Shown here in pieces: positions 1-11,383 of a stretch of DNA of 64,000 bases (positions are counted from its first letter, which is position 1; each line of letters opens with the position of its first letter). This stretch comes from Reticulitermes speratus. Lineage: Eukaryota; Arthropoda; Insecta; Blattodea; Rhinotermitidae. Below the pieces are notes generated by a model. That model was not told where the DNA came from. It saw nothing but the letters and a program-made list of their open reading frames with translations, and searched no databases. The stretch covers positions 6,163,781 through 6,227,780 of the forward strand of contig JAJKFL010000042.1 in NCBI GenBank assembly GCA_021186555.1. Direction: 5' to 3'. The position numbers and the translations under genes are program-made.

Positions 1-21
1 CCTCTGAAATCTGCGATCTTC

Positions 22-150
22 TGGGATATTAAACGGCGTCGTGTGGTAATTGTTTACCGACGTTTCGGGACGTGTTGGTGCCATCTTCACAGGTCAAGAG
101 TCCGAATCGGTAAACAATTACCACACCACGCCGTGTAATATCCCATAAGA
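22..150. repeat. Small fold-back element, GAAACGT class
   Basis: The arms at about 24-60 and 109-147 are near-perfect reverse complements (gggatattaaacggcg against the inverse of cgccgtgtaatatccc). They enclose a core containing acgtttcggg and ccatcttcac. Read on the minus strand the core gives TGAAGATGGC, CCCGAAACGT and GGTAA. The same core recurs at 8.5, 23.8, 43.6, 44.1 and 61.5 kb. Mobility is inferred from dispersal only; no target duplication was identified. Confidence 0.6.
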
Positions 151-830
151 GCGTAGATCTCATCAACATCGCGGCGGAAGCCTTAAATCAAGGTTGACCT
201 ATTCTTCTCTTTTGACAGCGCCAAGACCGGCTCTGGTCCTTGCCCAAACACGTATCCAATGTGTAACGGGAGCTCTTCACCGGGGGTAAATCTACCGAAG
301 CGTAAAGCTACCTACTCATCTTGTGTGCCGATATCAAGAAGTCATAGAGCTATACCTGAACTCCTGCTTACCTATTCACGGCGTAAGCCGACGTTTCTCA
401 CAGACAAACATGTAACAACAGTACAGACACTCCCGAACTTACACAATTTCAAGTTACACGATTTCAGACTTACACAAGTCTTACAACGTAAAAAAATATA
501 TTTTTTTTGAAACGCCCGCCGAATTCTTCCTTGGAGAAATAACGGCGCAATTAGACGAAGGTGGCGGAAGGATACTGCTGGGCGATAACACAAGCAGAGG
601 GGCGATTATGCCGTCGCCGGTCAGGTTCCAATGTGTTGGGAGTTCGGATTTCAACAGCACTCGCTTGTACGCAATCGTACATACACGTAACCCTTGTCTT
701 ACGCTCCAGTTGTGCTCCTGAAGCAGTGGGCGTACATCAAAAAACGCGTAAATCGAACACCATATTCCCATAAGAAATAACTGAATACGCAGAGGTTAGG
801 GACAATCACAGTTGTGACAGCCTTTTCATA
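151..830. other. Unassigned non-coding stretch
   Basis: Short frames here are under 100 codons, overlap on both strands and show no recognisable domain. An A/T-rich run lies near 490-510. Nothing else was recognised. Confidence 0.4.
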
Positions 831-833
831 TAT

Positions 834-900
834 CGCATATGTATTTATGTATATAGGTCGCATATGTATTTATGTATATAGGTCGCATATGTATTTCTTA
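834..900. repeat. Short tandem repeat, about 24-bp unit
   Basis: Nearly three copies of a unit containing cgcatatgtatttatgtata lie directly head to tail. No function is suggested. Confidence 0.8.
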
Positions 901-1155
901 TATTAATAACATCTTACTGATACTAATATAGAAATAAAATAATTATTACCAGTTTTTAGCCTACGTAAACTGAAAAAAGAATTGTAAACAACTTGTGTAC
1001 ACTTGTCACGGATGACAGATTTTCCATATCGTCGCTGTCACAGATAATTAAATTGTATCTCGCAGGCTTTACCACACAGTCGCTTCATTACCCACAGATC
1101 ACAGATATTACTAACGTCATAATTACTGCTGTGATTATTCATCTTTGTGTCAGTA

Positions 1156-1173
1156 CCCCCCCCCCCCCCCCCC
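1156..1173. repeat. Poly(C) tract of 18 bases
   Basis: An uninterrupted run of 18 C. Similar G or C runs occur near 37340, 38215, 43200, 42485, 58887 and 63810, so long homopolymers of C/G are a recurring feature of this window. Confidence 0.95.
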
Positions 1174-1499
1174 GTTTGGGTGCGTCATCGTGGCGTTTGT
1201 AGGTAGAGCAAGAGAACAAATATAACACTTAAATAAATGCAAATAAACCACGTGGATCTCTGAACCAAACCAACCTCGAGCACACAGTGACCAACGCAGT
1301 TTGCAGTCAGCGAGCAGCCTCTCAGTTATGTACTGCGCCGTGAGATTCGTGCGCTCGCGGCAATGTCACCGAGCGCAGCCAGCCATAGGGCGTTATATCG
1401 AAAAAGGGAGAGCGCAAATTAAGAAGTGGCGTAAAGTGGCAAAGCGGCGTTAAAGCAAAAAAAGGCGTAAAAACGGGCGTAAAAACAAGGGCTAAGTAC

Positions 1500-1592
1500 A
1501 TATTGAAAGAGGAAGCACTAGATCGCACCCTGTGGAGAACTCGCTTTGGAAGAGGCTACGGACCTGTCGTAAGACAGACTACAGAATGAATG
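1500..1592 (+). pseudogene. LINE2 3' end fragment
   Basis: This 90-bp piece matches, nearly base for base, the last part of the longer open frame at 7896-8314 (the segment encoding EEALDRTLWRTRFGRGYG and the following stop). It starts abruptly at 1500, as expected for a severely 5'-truncated non-LTR retrotransposon insertion. It is too short to encode anything functional. Confidence 0.8.
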
Positions 1593-1856
1593 AAGTACAT
1601 ATAGTTGACCATACGCATATTCAATTCCCGACTTGCGCAAAAATTATGGAACCTCCGGAACATAACTACTGCGTACGTCGGGTAATGTCTGCCATGTGAA
1701 CTGTTTTATAAAGGCGGGACTGCTTCCTGTTTACTGGATACCAACATTTGGATTCATCTTTTTAATTATGGCACATTCAAAAATGCCGTTCGTAGCTCAG
1801 TGGAAAACCCGTCGAATGATACGTCGATAAGTGAATACTGAGTTGCAAAGGACGCA

Positions 1857-2831
1857 CAATGGACCTGTCACAGCCTAACGTAAGACACTGTCTACAATGG
1901 ACTGTCACAGCCTAGTAAGACACTGTCTACAATGACCTGTCAAGCCTAATGTAAGACACTGTCTAGAATGGACCTGTCACAGCCTAACGTAAGACACTGT
2001 CTGCAATGGACCTGTCACAGCCTAACGTAAGACACTGTCTACAATGGACCTGTCACAGCCTAACGTAAGACACTGTCTACAATGGACCTGTCACAGCCTA
2101 ATGTAAGACACTGTCTACAATGGACCTGTCACAGCCTAACGTAAGACACTGTCTACAATGGACCTGTCACAGCCTAACGTAAGACACTGTCTACAATGGA
2201 CCTGTCACAGCCTAATGTAAGACACTGTCTACAATGGACCTGTCACAGCCTAACGTAAGACACTGTCTACAATGGACCTGTCACAGCCTAACGTAAGACA
2301 CTGTCTACAATGGACCTGTCACAGCCTAACGTAAGACACTGTCTACAATGGACCTGTCACAGCCTAACGTAAGACACTGTCTACAATGGACCTGTCACAG
2401 CCTAAGTAAGACACTGTCTACAATGGACCTGTCACAGCCTAACGTAAGACACTGTCTACAATGGACCTGTCACAGCCTAATGTAAGACACTGTCTACAAT
2501 GGACCTGTCACAGCCTAACGTAAGACACTGTCTACAATGGACCTGTCACAGCCTAACGTAAGACACTGTCTACAATGGACCTGTCACAGCCTAACGTAAG
2601 ACACTGTCTACAATGGACCTGTCACAGCCTAACGTAAGACACTGTCTACAATGGACCTGTCACAGCCTAATGTAAGACACTGTCTACAATGGACCTGTCA
2701 CAGCCTAACGTAAGACACTGTCTACAATGGACCTGTCACAGCCTAACGTAAGACACTGTCTACAATGGACCTGTCACAGCCTAACTGTCTACAAAGGACC
2801 TGTCACAGCCTAATGTAAGACACTGTCTACG
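1857..2831. repeat. 38-bp minisatellite array
   Basis: About 25 direct copies of a 38-bp unit that includes ggacctgtcacagcctaacg followed by taagacactgtctac. Most units are identical apart from an acgtaag/atgtaag difference; the first three and the last units are shortened or mutated. Sharp homogeneity suggests recent expansion by unequal exchange or replication slippage. No source element was recognised. Confidence 0.97.
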
Positions 2832-3180
2832 AGTGTGCCTGGGGTCTCGGACAATCTACGAAAACTCTCAGGACAGTCCGTGTCCGGGCCAAGATTTGTC
2901 TGCTCTCAAAACGCAGCAGGAATGTTAACGTTACGTCAAAATGTCAAATCTGTCACTGGCTACGGTGACAGAGTGGTTTACTATCACGATCTTTTGGAAC
3001 ATGACGACGTGTAGGTTGGTAGACAGGCACACATCTCCTGAGTACAAGTACACAAAACCTATAACCAGATTCAGTCACCATGTAAATGGAAACAGTACCT
3101 ACCTCCGAAACGTCGTAACACTCATCTACGCGGTGCAGAAACGCAAAACAAAACTCAAAACTATAAACTATGCATATCGT

Positions 3181-3400
3181 TAATTAATTTTATTTCAATC
3201 CAACAAACGCACTACACTAATTTTTAATGATTTCTTATCCCTACATATGTTTCGGCATACCTTGTGCCATCTTCAGGGGTGTCGACGAGAGTTCGCAATC
3301 TTCAATAAGTTACAAGGTATGCCGAAACATATGTAGGGACAAGAAATCATTAAACATAAGTGTAGTGCATTTGTTGGATTGAAATAAAATTAATTAATTA
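3181..3400. repeat. Fold-back element with hammerhead-like core
   Basis: The left arm (about 3181-3270) and right arm (about 3312-3400) are reverse complements over roughly 85 bases. Both arms begin or end with taattaattttatttcaat-type sequence. The loop is only about 40 bp. The minus strand of 3241-3280 reads CCC-CTGAAGA-T-GGCA...TGCC-GAAAC-ATAT-GTA-GGG, where CCC/GGG and GGCA/TGCC can pair. This is compatible with a hammerhead-type fold and with an inverted copy of a retroelement terminal repeat. The identity of the parent element is inference. Confidence 0.7.
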
Positions 3401-3501
3401 TCGAAATGCACGGTATATATAATATAAAGTATTATATATACTATATATATTATGTATATCGTGTCTATGGAGTCTGTCTGCCACGTGGTATAGGCCCTAC
3501 A

Positions 3502-3668
3502 CCAGGAGTGCATAAATTTTCCAAAAAAAAAAAAATCTCAAAATTCTAGACTGCAGAATGGTAACCATGAAGCAGGTTCCATATCGAAGATCCAAACATA
3601 TTAGGCGCCATCTTTAAAAAATTTATTCGCCACGGCGACCTGGTGCGTGGAATTTGTGCTCTTCTGTT
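3502..3668. mobile_element. Possible hAT-like MITE, degenerate
   Basis: The left end reads caggagtgcataaa and the right end is roughly its inverse (tttgtgctcttctg). An internal segment (cgacctggtgcgtggaattt) is the inverse of one at 46040-46075, where the end is the more hAT-like caggggtgcacaaa. No 8-bp target duplication is visible, so the boundaries are approximate. Confidence 0.35.
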
Positions 3669-4424
3669 CCACATTTAGAAGTATTATTGTCTTAATTCCA
3701 TTTATATCCTGCCCCTGTCACTGACATAACAACAGTAATGTACGTTACATTCGAAGTGCAGCTCAAACTGTGGCAATTCAGACATTAAGCGTTATTTAGA
3801 TCAGAAGTAAACAAACACGAAAGTGTGGCATGATCTCAGTCCGCACTTATCCGGAGGCACCACAAAGCCTGAGCACCGTAAGACGCTTTGGTAGGCTGCA
3901 TTAATGCCACTATAAAGCACTGACAGGATAAATCATTCCAAAAATAAACGATATACACAAAGATATTCTGAAAATTTATATTTGGAAGATACCTTCTTAA
4001 CTGTATCTATCAAGAAGCAATTATAATTATTTTATTTAAAACATAAAAACTATGTTCTGAAAGGTTTAAAGCGACTCTTATAAATACGAAAATATACACA
4101 CATTGCTACACTGAAGGAAGCTTAACAGTAAATAGAACAAAGTATGTTCATACAATACAGTGTTTAAAAAGAAAGTGTTATACTCCGGCAAAGGAAAGAT
4201 GGCCCACCGATGGACTCCCATTCACACATCTCCCTCGATCACACCTCCCTCCAGTAGTCCAGCCATTCTGTTCACAAAAATGGTGGTAGTGAAAAACGTC
4301 GCTAGCGACAGGCGCTTAGGGCTGGTTGATACATGCCAAAGGGGGCCGGAAAGGTAATACAACAGTAGGCAGAGTTGGGGAAGTCTCAGAGGCCAGCATT
4401 CCCACAATCAGCGAGACTTTACAC
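3669..4424. other. Unassigned non-coding stretch
   Basis: A/T-rich sequence with no recognised repeat, gene or RNA. The short frames at 4160-4407 overlap on opposite strands and look like chance. Confidence 0.4.
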
Positions 4425-4980
4425 AGCACAATATACCGACAAAAAGCTTACACAATATACCGGACAAAAAGTTTTACACAGCACAATATACCGGACAAAA
4501 AGCTTTACACAGCATAATACATCGGGATAAAAAACTATACACAGCACAATATACCTGACAAATGGCTTTACGCAGCATAGTATACCAGAACAAAAAGCTT
4601 TAGACAGCATAGTTATACCGGACAAAAAGCTTTACACAGAACAATATGCCTGACAAAAATCTTTACACATCATAATATACGGACAAAAGGCTTTACGCAG
4701 CATAATATACCGGACAAAAGACCTTTACACAGCACAATATGTCGGGCAAAAAGCTTTACACTGCACAATATATCGGACAAAAAGCTTTACACAGCACAAT
4801 ATGCCGGACAAAAAGCTTTACACGCACAATATATCGGACAAAAAGCTTTACACAGCAAAATATGCCGGACAAAAAGCTTTACACAGCACAATATATCGGA
4901 AAAAAGCTTACACACAAAATAGACAAAAAGCTTTACACAACACAATATGCCGGACAAAAAGCTTTACACGGCACACATTT
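4425..4980. repeat. 31-bp minisatellite array
   Basis: About 18 direct units of roughly 31 bp with the core ggacaaaaagctttacacag followed by cacaatat. The units diverge much more than in the 38-bp array at 1857, with frequent single-base indels, so this array looks older. The short open frames across it (for example 4739-5173) result from periodic sequence and are not convincing genes. Confidence 0.93.
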
Positions 4981-5397
4981 TACGCGCAATACACTTCTAA
5001 CACAGGTCTTACGATTTCCACGCTGTGTTGGGGATTCTAGAGACACGCGAGCGAACGCAAAAAACAAACTTGTATGCGGTGCTACCGTTCCCCGCTCTCT
5101 CTTTCATTGTTTGTCTCTCCTCTCTTCCTTGCGTTACAATGAAAACCAAACTCGCACAATATCAAAAGTTTGAAAGATGAGGATAAATGAAGACAGGATG
5201 TATTTACAATAGAAACACGCCTACTTCCAAATCGATTGCTCACTCAGAAGTAATGCTTGGCTCGTAGGCCTTACAAAAAGTTCTGAACTTTTGTCGTTGC
5301 AAAATGACGAAACGGCTCAAAATTGGAATTTTTGTATTCCGAACCCTACTTCATTTATTGCACATTTCAGAACTTAAAAACATTACTACGACCATCA

Positions 5398-5465
5398 CCA
5401 TTCTGTAGTCTGTCCAGAGCCTCTCCCAAAAAGCGAGTTCTCCACAAGGCAAGATCTAATGGCTC
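5398..5465 (-). pseudogene. LINE2 3' end scrap
   Basis: A diverged reverse-complement match to the end of LINE2 (tctgtagtctgtc then aagcgagttctccaca). The same sequence is better preserved at 46707-46805 and 8230-8314. It is about 68 bp and non-functional. Confidence 0.6.
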
Positions 5466-5539
5466 AAAAAAATCAGCACAAAACGATGGAAGAGGGAGAA
5501 TAGTCTAATGTCACAGGATTCAGTAACACATATGCAATT

Positions 5540-5735
5540 GAAGATTGCTGTTTTCTTTGATGTAACGCCGTTTAGTCGGGTATATTTTTATCGACGTTTC
5601 AGAGAAAACTGCTTCCTCCATCACGAACACAGCTCGCATACCCTGATGACGAACGCATCACTCGCCTCTGAAATGTCGGTACAATTTATCAAAATACACG
5701 GCGTCACGTCCCAGGATACAGTAATATTTAGAGTC
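5540..5735. repeat. Fold-back fragment, GAAACGT class
   Basis: The left part contains taacgccgtttagtcgggta and cgacgtttcaga; the right part contains acacggcgtcacgtcccagg. This order matches the other fold-backs with a gacgtttcgg core and a cggcgtcat/cccag outer arm. The arms are decayed. Confidence 0.5.
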
Positions 5736-5897
5736 ACCTCCGTGAGAAACTCAAACCTCACAATTAATAAATTATATGGTAGGACATACCCGGCCTCTGG
5801 CCACTAAAATAACTATCTGATACAGTGACAACAGCCCTCTGTTTAATGATGACGATGATGATGATAATGACGACCATAACCACAATAATAATAATAA

Positions 5898-6152
5898 GGT
5901 AAAGTTCCCCCTATAACCTGCCACGAAGGCCCAGAGGGGGAGTAGAGGTATAGCTCTACTCTTTCCTTAACCTCGGCACTAGATGAGGGTGGGTGGTCAA
6001 CTCCACGCCCCGGCCGCTTTACCCCCGGGAAAGAGACCCGATACCCATTGTATAGGAGGCTGGGTGGGCCCCAGGGCCGGTCCGGATGGCTCCGGAAAAT
6101 CTCGCCCCCACCGGGATTCGATCCCCGGACCGTCCAGCCCGTAACTAGTCGC

Positions 6153-6154
<2 letters not shown>
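5898..6154 (-). mobile_element. SINE3 (tRNA-derived), minus copy
   Basis: On the minus strand this has a tRNA-like head with a Pol III B-box-like gggattcgatcccc near 6113, followed by a body shared with 40969-41258, 35775-36062 and 56806-57088. The head is cut at gtcgctata and runs directly into a (TAA)n microsatellite. The repeat may therefore have expanded from the tata in the SINE head. Confidence 0.85.

Positions 6155-6205
<51 letters not shown>
6152..6205. repeat. (TAA)n microsatellite
   Basis: About 17 uninterrupted taa units adjoin the truncated head of the SINE3 copy. Confidence 0.95.
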
Positions 6206-6207
<2 letters not shown>

Positions 6208-6380
6208 GACTTTACTCTGTACTCTATTCACTCTCTTAAGTGACAACAGATTCGAGTATTTTGTAATTTGACGCCGTTTCGTCTGGTACAATTTCCCCGC
6301 CACTTAGTACTGCCTCATCTTCAACCCGGAAGACGGCACTCTTCACACCTTCGTAAACTAACCGAAAACTTTCATATATA

Positions 6381-6457
6381 CAGGGCATACACAAAAGAAT
6401 GGTGCGGTTTCAATAGTATTCACTATTGAAACCGCACCATTCCTTTGTGTATACCCG
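6381..6457. mobile_element. Mariner micro-MITE copy 1
   Basis: The ends are cagggcatacacaaaagaat and its inverse, with a terminal repeat of over 30 bp and a short self-complementary centre (agtattcact). TA flanks both ends. The right end has lost one or two bases. It is non-coding and must have been moved by a transposase supplied elsewhere; the likely parent type is seen at 34541-35067. Confidence 0.92.
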
Positions 6458-7227
6458 TACAACGCGTTCCCATCAATCACACCCATCTGTAATAAGCAAT
6501 CAATGTTATCAGTAATCACGATACAGCAGTAATTTCATCATCATTTTAAACAGTACTTTACATTAAAATTACTTTCGCGAGATTTAAGGTTCTCACAGTC
6601 TTACTTCTGAGCTGTGTCGTCAGGTGAGATGTCCCCGACGTTTCGAAGGCACCCAACGACATAGCTACATATCCCGGAACGCCTGAATCCAAAGATTGCT
6701 TTTGGTATCCAGGGTAAAGAGGAGACAGGGCGAAGATAACCACTTGCCGTCACCGTCGTCGCTTTTTTTTTTTTTGCTAACTGCTCCAAAATGAGGGGAC
6801 ACTATTACAATAAATTCCCTCTCAATTGTTTAACTTCACAACTGGCAAATGTCCACACTACAGTCAATTTAATGCTTCGTCTCGTATTCTTCCAGTTAAT
6901 CTGATGTGCCTTTCGTATCTTAACGTCTCCCAAGTACACGCGCCCTCATAACAAAGCGGAATGTTAACTGTTCCAAACAGCACATTCAGTCCTAACTGCT
7001 TTTCTTGTAGTTGCCAGTAACCCTACTAACCGAGATGTTCTCTCTTCTGGGATACCACGCAGAGTAGACTGATAGTTACCGGGCGTTTCGGGATGACCTA
7101 TCGGGTCCCAGAAGAGCGAAGATCACATTTACACCGCGGTGGAAGCCTGATACCACGCAACCCTACTAAACATCAGTTGTGCTCAACAATATCTGGACAT
7201 TCAGTTCCTAACTGACATTCAACCCAC
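6458..7227. other. Mostly unassigned; fold-back remnant near 7040-7150
   Basis: No gene recognised. Around 7037-7150 the segments tcttctgggataccacgcag, gggcgtttcggg and gggtcccagaagagcgaaga resemble a decayed GAAACGT-class fold-back. A T-run lies at 6762-6774. Confidence 0.4.
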
Positions 7228-7390
7228 CAGAAAGACCAGCCGGTTAATTTTGTTCAGAGAAATAATCGCTATTTATCGTAGGGATCATACGGAACACATA
7301 CATACACTCTGTGGACAGAGCGCGGAGTTGTTGGCATTAAAGCATGTGGTAAATATAGTTACCATTCTGCTTCAAATGGTTAGAATGTTA
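7228..7390 (+). repeat. Diverged piggyBac-like MITE fragment
   Basis: It shares with the 114-bp family the ordered blocks ccggttaat, aataatcgct, atacggaacacat, cactctgtgg and ggtaaatatagttaccat. It is a single old unit without clear TTAA ends. Confidence 0.55.
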
Positions 7391-7895
7391 CTAAATATAT
7401 CATAAATTTTTTATGCATGCGTTATATACGTGTCCTTGGCAAGGTCTACAGAAGGTATAGAACTCTGAAGCCTATACTCCATGTCGGTTTCCATGGCACC
7501 GGTACCCCAACCTGTGGAGGGGGGTTTCATATCTGAGGCTTGTGTACGAAATGGTTTGGGGCGAGACACAAAATTCAAATGCAGTATTAAGATATACATT
7601 ACGCATCGCTGCAGAGACGGATATTCCATGCAACCCCAGACACGGCAAATTCATACAGTCATTATTACAAATGAACCCACTTGGATTCTAAGTGTGAGGT
7701 GTAGATGGAACTACTGGCAACAGATATGTTACAAGCACTATGCGTCACTACGTAACTCATTTAGACAAATCATACGGGATCAGACATACGAGCGAGAAGT
7801 GGCAATGCAGTACTTTTGACGGTGATCAAATGTGAAGGGTGCCAACAGAGAGACGTTACAGAATTAATTTTAAAACTAGTAGTTACGAACAGCTT

Positions 7896-8314
7896 TGTAT
7901 GGTGCTGAAACGTGGACACTTCGGAAAGTAGATCAGAAGTATCTGGAAAGTTTTGAAATGTGGTGCTGGAGAAGAATGGAGAAGATCAGTTGGACCGATC
8001 GTGTGAGAAATGAAGAAGTATTACACTTAGTCAAGGAGGAGAGGAATATCGTACATACAATAAAAATAAGAAAGGCTAACTGGATTGGTCACATCTTGCG
8101 TAGAAACTGCCTTCTGAAACACGTGATTGAAGGAAAGTTAGCAGGAAGGATAGAAATGACGGGACGACGAGGGAGAAGACGTAAGCAGCTACTGGATGAC
8201 CTTAAGGAAAGGAGAGGATACTGGAAATTGAAAGAGGAAGCACTAGATCGCACCCTGTGGAGAACTCGCTTTGGAAGAGGCTACGGACCTGTCGTAAGAC
8301 AGACTACAGAATGA
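7896..8314 (+). pseudogene. Non-LTR retrotransposon (LINE2) ORF2 C-terminus
   Basis: A 139-codon open frame that begins mid-protein: the in-frame stop lies at 7880-7882 and the first codons read LYGAETWTLRK. Segments readable in order are a FEMWCWRRMEKISW stretch, a KANWIGHILRRN stretch, a very basic GRRGRRRKQLLDDLK stretch and a terminal GRGYGPVVRQTTE. I know this pattern as the region downstream of the reverse transcriptase in RTE-like or related non-LTR elements of insects; the clade assignment is inference. The copy is 5'-truncated with no reverse transcriptase core, so it cannot act on its own. Other copies lie at 1500, 5398 (-), 46707 (-) and 58551. Confidence 0.85.
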
Positions 8315-8454
8315 ATTAATGTAGCTACGAACACCATTCACAAACTGCTCGCTCCTACTGAATTAATTATAGCCACTCACACATATTATAACAATATTAT
8401 TTTATATTTTAAAAAATAATAATTAAGTAAAAGTTTTTAGGTTCCTGTTCTGTG

Positions 8455-8600
8455 ATATGACGCCGTGTCACTGGGTAATCGGTTTCCGACGTTTCGAAGC
8501 AACGTAGAGGTCATATCTGTAACGGTCGAAATATCGAAAAAGCATTTCGACTTCTGAAGATGAGCCCACTACGTTGTCTCGACAGGTGGGAGACCGATGA
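8455..8600. repeat. Fold-back fragment, GAAACGT class
   Basis: Contains tgacgccgtgtcactgggta, then ccgacgtttcgaa, then cttctgaagatgagcc. These are the blocks seen at 61386-61530. Pairing of the arms is weak. Confidence 0.5.
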
Positions 8601-8655
8601 CACAGTAACACGGCGCTGTACCACAGAAGAACAGAAACGCCAGTTGCACCGCTGC

Positions 8656-9167
8656 GAAAATCTAAAAAAAAAAAAAAATTAAACACGCGAAGTATAGATT
8701 TTGTCTACGCTAAATCCGTCAAATTTTCGCGATGTTGATAGCACTTGTAACTGCTGACCTGCATATACAAAGTATGGCAAGTTTCATGATTTTCCTCCAG
8801 ACCAAACACAACACGCCTATGTCCAACTGTTCATTTGTTACCAACATCAAACCGAACTAAAGGACCACCATTTCTCACTCCACATTCTACGAAAGACTTA
8901 CACGGAAGACATGTTACCACATACCTTTCACAATCTTGAACCAAAGAGTGCTATTGTCGCTACTACATCACAAATTCGCTTGTACGCCATGTTGTTATTG
9001 ACAGTTGTGGGAAAATATACTGCAAAACGTTCTGGTAGCCTCCACTGGCGTTAACATTCATATCACGTTTCGTAAAATTTCGTACACCGTCCGAACACTG
9101 GATACCGACACACGCACAGTAATCACCCAATCCTACATCCTTTCCTTGTGAAAGAAAAGTAGCCCAA
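8656..9167. other. Unassigned non-coding stretch
   Basis: No gene or repeat family recognised beyond a poly(A) run at 8664-8678. Confidence 0.4.
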
Positions 9168-9400
9168 TTTTTTTTTAAATGGCTCAACAGCCCCTAGTGG
9201 GCCAGAGCCTCCTCACTATCGAGGCTTCACGATCACACTCAGACACACCACACTCGGTAGGACTCCTCTGGACGAGTGATCAGCCCGTCGCAGAGACCTC
9301 TACCTGACAACACACAACACTCACAAGAGACAGACATCCATGCCCTCGACGGGATTCGAACCCACAATCCCAGCAAGCGAGCGGTCACAGACCGCGCTAA
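9168..9400 (-). mobile_element. SINE5 (tRNA-derived), minus copy
   Basis: On the minus strand there is a tRNA-like head with B-box-like gggttcgaatcccg (inverse of 9350-9363), a body rich in gtgtgt-type sequence and an A-rich 3' tail (the T-run at 9168-9176). Its 3' region, gggctgttgagcca, is also present at the end of the SINE4 copy at 13575-13595. Confidence 0.7.
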
Positions 9401-9950
9401 TAAATGGACAAATATGTCTGGAATAATGTATAGCACAGCTGCTAACAAAATTTATTGATGTCACTCTTCTTGTAGGAGTTTTAGAATTCATTTCTGACAC
9501 AAGGTGCAGCACAAAGTGATAACTAGCTATGAACACTGGACGTTTTGTCTTTCCAATTACAAAACCATCAGCCCACGAAAATGTACCTTTTCGTAATTAC
9601 TCTGAATCTCTGTAGTTCAAACAAGGTTGCTAATTAACCTAATAAGCAATCGAACTTCTTAATTGCGTCTGGAAGGTTTAACGAAGGACAAAAAAAAAAG
9701 AAACGTTTCCTCCTTACAGAATTACTTTTATAAACATCTGGCTTATATTCAGTACCTCCCTTTGCTACTACTATGCATCATATATTGAAACAGATGAAGA
9801 TTCGAAACCTTTTAACAATTATTACTTTCCTGGAATATCTTTCATTAAATTTGATACTTGGGACTTAAAGTACAGTTCTGTTAAATTCAAACAAAAACAG
9901 TCGACATATTACATCCATTAGTTGTGTGTGGATGTATAGTAAGTGTAAAC
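9401..9950. other. Unassigned non-coding stretch
   Basis: A/T-rich sequence without a recognised gene, RNA or repeat. Confidence 0.4.
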
Positions 9951-9956
9951 TTGGGA

Positions 9957-9998
9957 CCCCTTGATGATGGCTTGTTAAAGCCGAAACATGTGTAGGGG
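9957..9998 (+). ncRNA. Hammerhead-like motif
   Basis: Reads CCCC-TTGATGA-T-GGCTT...AAGCC-GAAAC-ATGT-GTA-GGGG. The CCCC/GGGG pair could form helix I, and GGCTT/AAGCC helix II. The first core base is T rather than the usual C, and one extra T precedes helix II. Downstream, gtgcatatgttggtttt resembles the flank of other copies (gtgcatttgttgg). Ribozyme activity is not demonstrated. Confidence 0.5.
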
Positions 9999-10051
9999 CA
10001 ATTGACTCTGCGTATGAAAATACAGTGCATATGTTGGTTTTAATCTTGTGA

Positions 10052-10220
10052 CAGTCGAACTCGGTTATAACGTCATGATTAGGACTGAATATTTTGTGTC
10101 GTTATAAACGAGGAGTATAATGTTATGGTTAACTGTGAGGAATTAATTGGTACCACAGAATATCTGACGCTATAGGCGAGGCGTCGTATAAACCGATGTC
10201 GTTATAACCGGGTTCGACTG
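10052..10220. mobile_element. Tigger-like MITE, family A
   Basis: The 169-bp element has terminal inverted repeats cagtcgaactcggttataac and its near inverse. It is non-coding. Two relatives (12279-12463 and 34189-34367) share the interior, including ggaattaattggtaccacag. CAGT ends plus TA flanks (clear at 12277 and 34187) are typical of pogo/Tigger-group elements; the group assignment is inference. Confidence 0.8.
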
Positions 10221-10416
10221 TAATTTCGATAAAATGTACGAAGTACGCCAGTGCTGACAACATCGGATACGCTGACCACAGAGAGTACAATAACGAAGCT
10301 TAAGACCGGCCATATTATTTTTTTTGTGCGCAAGACATGCGTACACACATACACACCATTTGTAATACAAAGTAAGGGCATTACTTAAATTAGATGACAC
10401 TGTATTAATGGATTAA

Positions 10417-11379
10417 CCCTTTAAAGACGAAGCATGAACTGTTTCATTTAAAGACCCAGTTCGTACCTCACAGTAAACACTTTTCATCTCGGTTTAAAAA
10501 AATCAATTTATGTTATATAAAGCAAAAGTCGGTTTTCGTTCTAATACAAATACAAAACACATAAATACACTGTGTGGGCAGAACGTAGAATTTGTGAATG
10601 TTAAACATGGCGGTACATCCAGTCCGTACCGCGCAGTAAACACACTCCGTCTCAGTTATACAAACCAGTCAGTTAATGCTGTACAGTGAAACAATCGCTG
10701 TTTGTTCTGAGATCCACACAAAACACATAAATACAGTCCGTACCGCGCAGTAAACACACTCCGTCTCAGTTATACAAACCAATCAGTTAATGTTGTACAG
10801 TGAAATAATCGCTGTTTGTTCTGAGATCCACACAAAACACATAAATACAGTCCGTACCGCGCAGTAAACACACTCCGTCTCAGTTATACAAACCAGTCAG
10901 TTAATGCTGTACAGTGAAATAATCGCTGTTTGTTCTGAGATCCACACAAAACACATAAATACAGTCCGTACCGCGCAGTAAACTCTCTCCGTCTCAGTTA
11001 TACAAACCAGTCAGTTAATGCTGTACAGTGAAATAATCGCTGTTTGTTCTGAGATCCACACAAAACACATAAATACAGTCCGTACCGCGCAGTAAACACA
11101 CTCCGTCTCAGTTATACAAACCAGTCAGTTAATGCTGTACAGTGAAATAATCGCTGTTTGTTCTGAGATCCACACAAAACACATAAATACAGTCCGTACC
11201 GCGCAGTAAACACACTCCGTCTCAGTTATACAAACCAGTCAGTTAATGCTGTACAGTGAAATAATCGCTGTTTGTTCTGAGATCCACACAAAACACATAA
11301 ATACACTGTGTGGGCAGAACGTAGAATTGTTGAATGTTATACCTGGTGGTACATATAGTAACCATAAGGCTTTAAAAGG
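10417..11379 (+). mobile_element. piggyBac-like element with 114-bp array A
   Basis: Flanked by TTAA at 10413-10416 and 11380-11383. The ends are CCCTTTAAAGAC and the inverse of CCTTTTAAAGCC. TTAA duplication with CCC ends fits the piggyBac superfamily, but there is no transposase here. The interior has one diverged unit followed by about six head-to-tail units of exactly 114 bp (starts near 10620, 10734, 10848, 10962, 11076 and 11190), each with cagtccgtaccgcgcagtaa and aataatcgctgtttgttctg. A closing block contains ctgtgtgggcagaacg and ggtggtacatatagtaacca. Confidence 0.85.
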
Positions 11380-11383
11380 TTAA

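Noticed and set aside
1857..2831. Regular repeats resembling a CRISPR array
   Set aside because: Units are directly contiguous with no unique spacers, and the genome is eukaryotic; it is a minisatellite. The same applies to the arrays at 4425, 21241, 22641 and 48612.
4739..5173. 144-codon plus-strand open frame with KKLYTAQYIGQKALH periodicity
   Set aside because: It is created by the 31-bp minisatellite and breaks down outside it.
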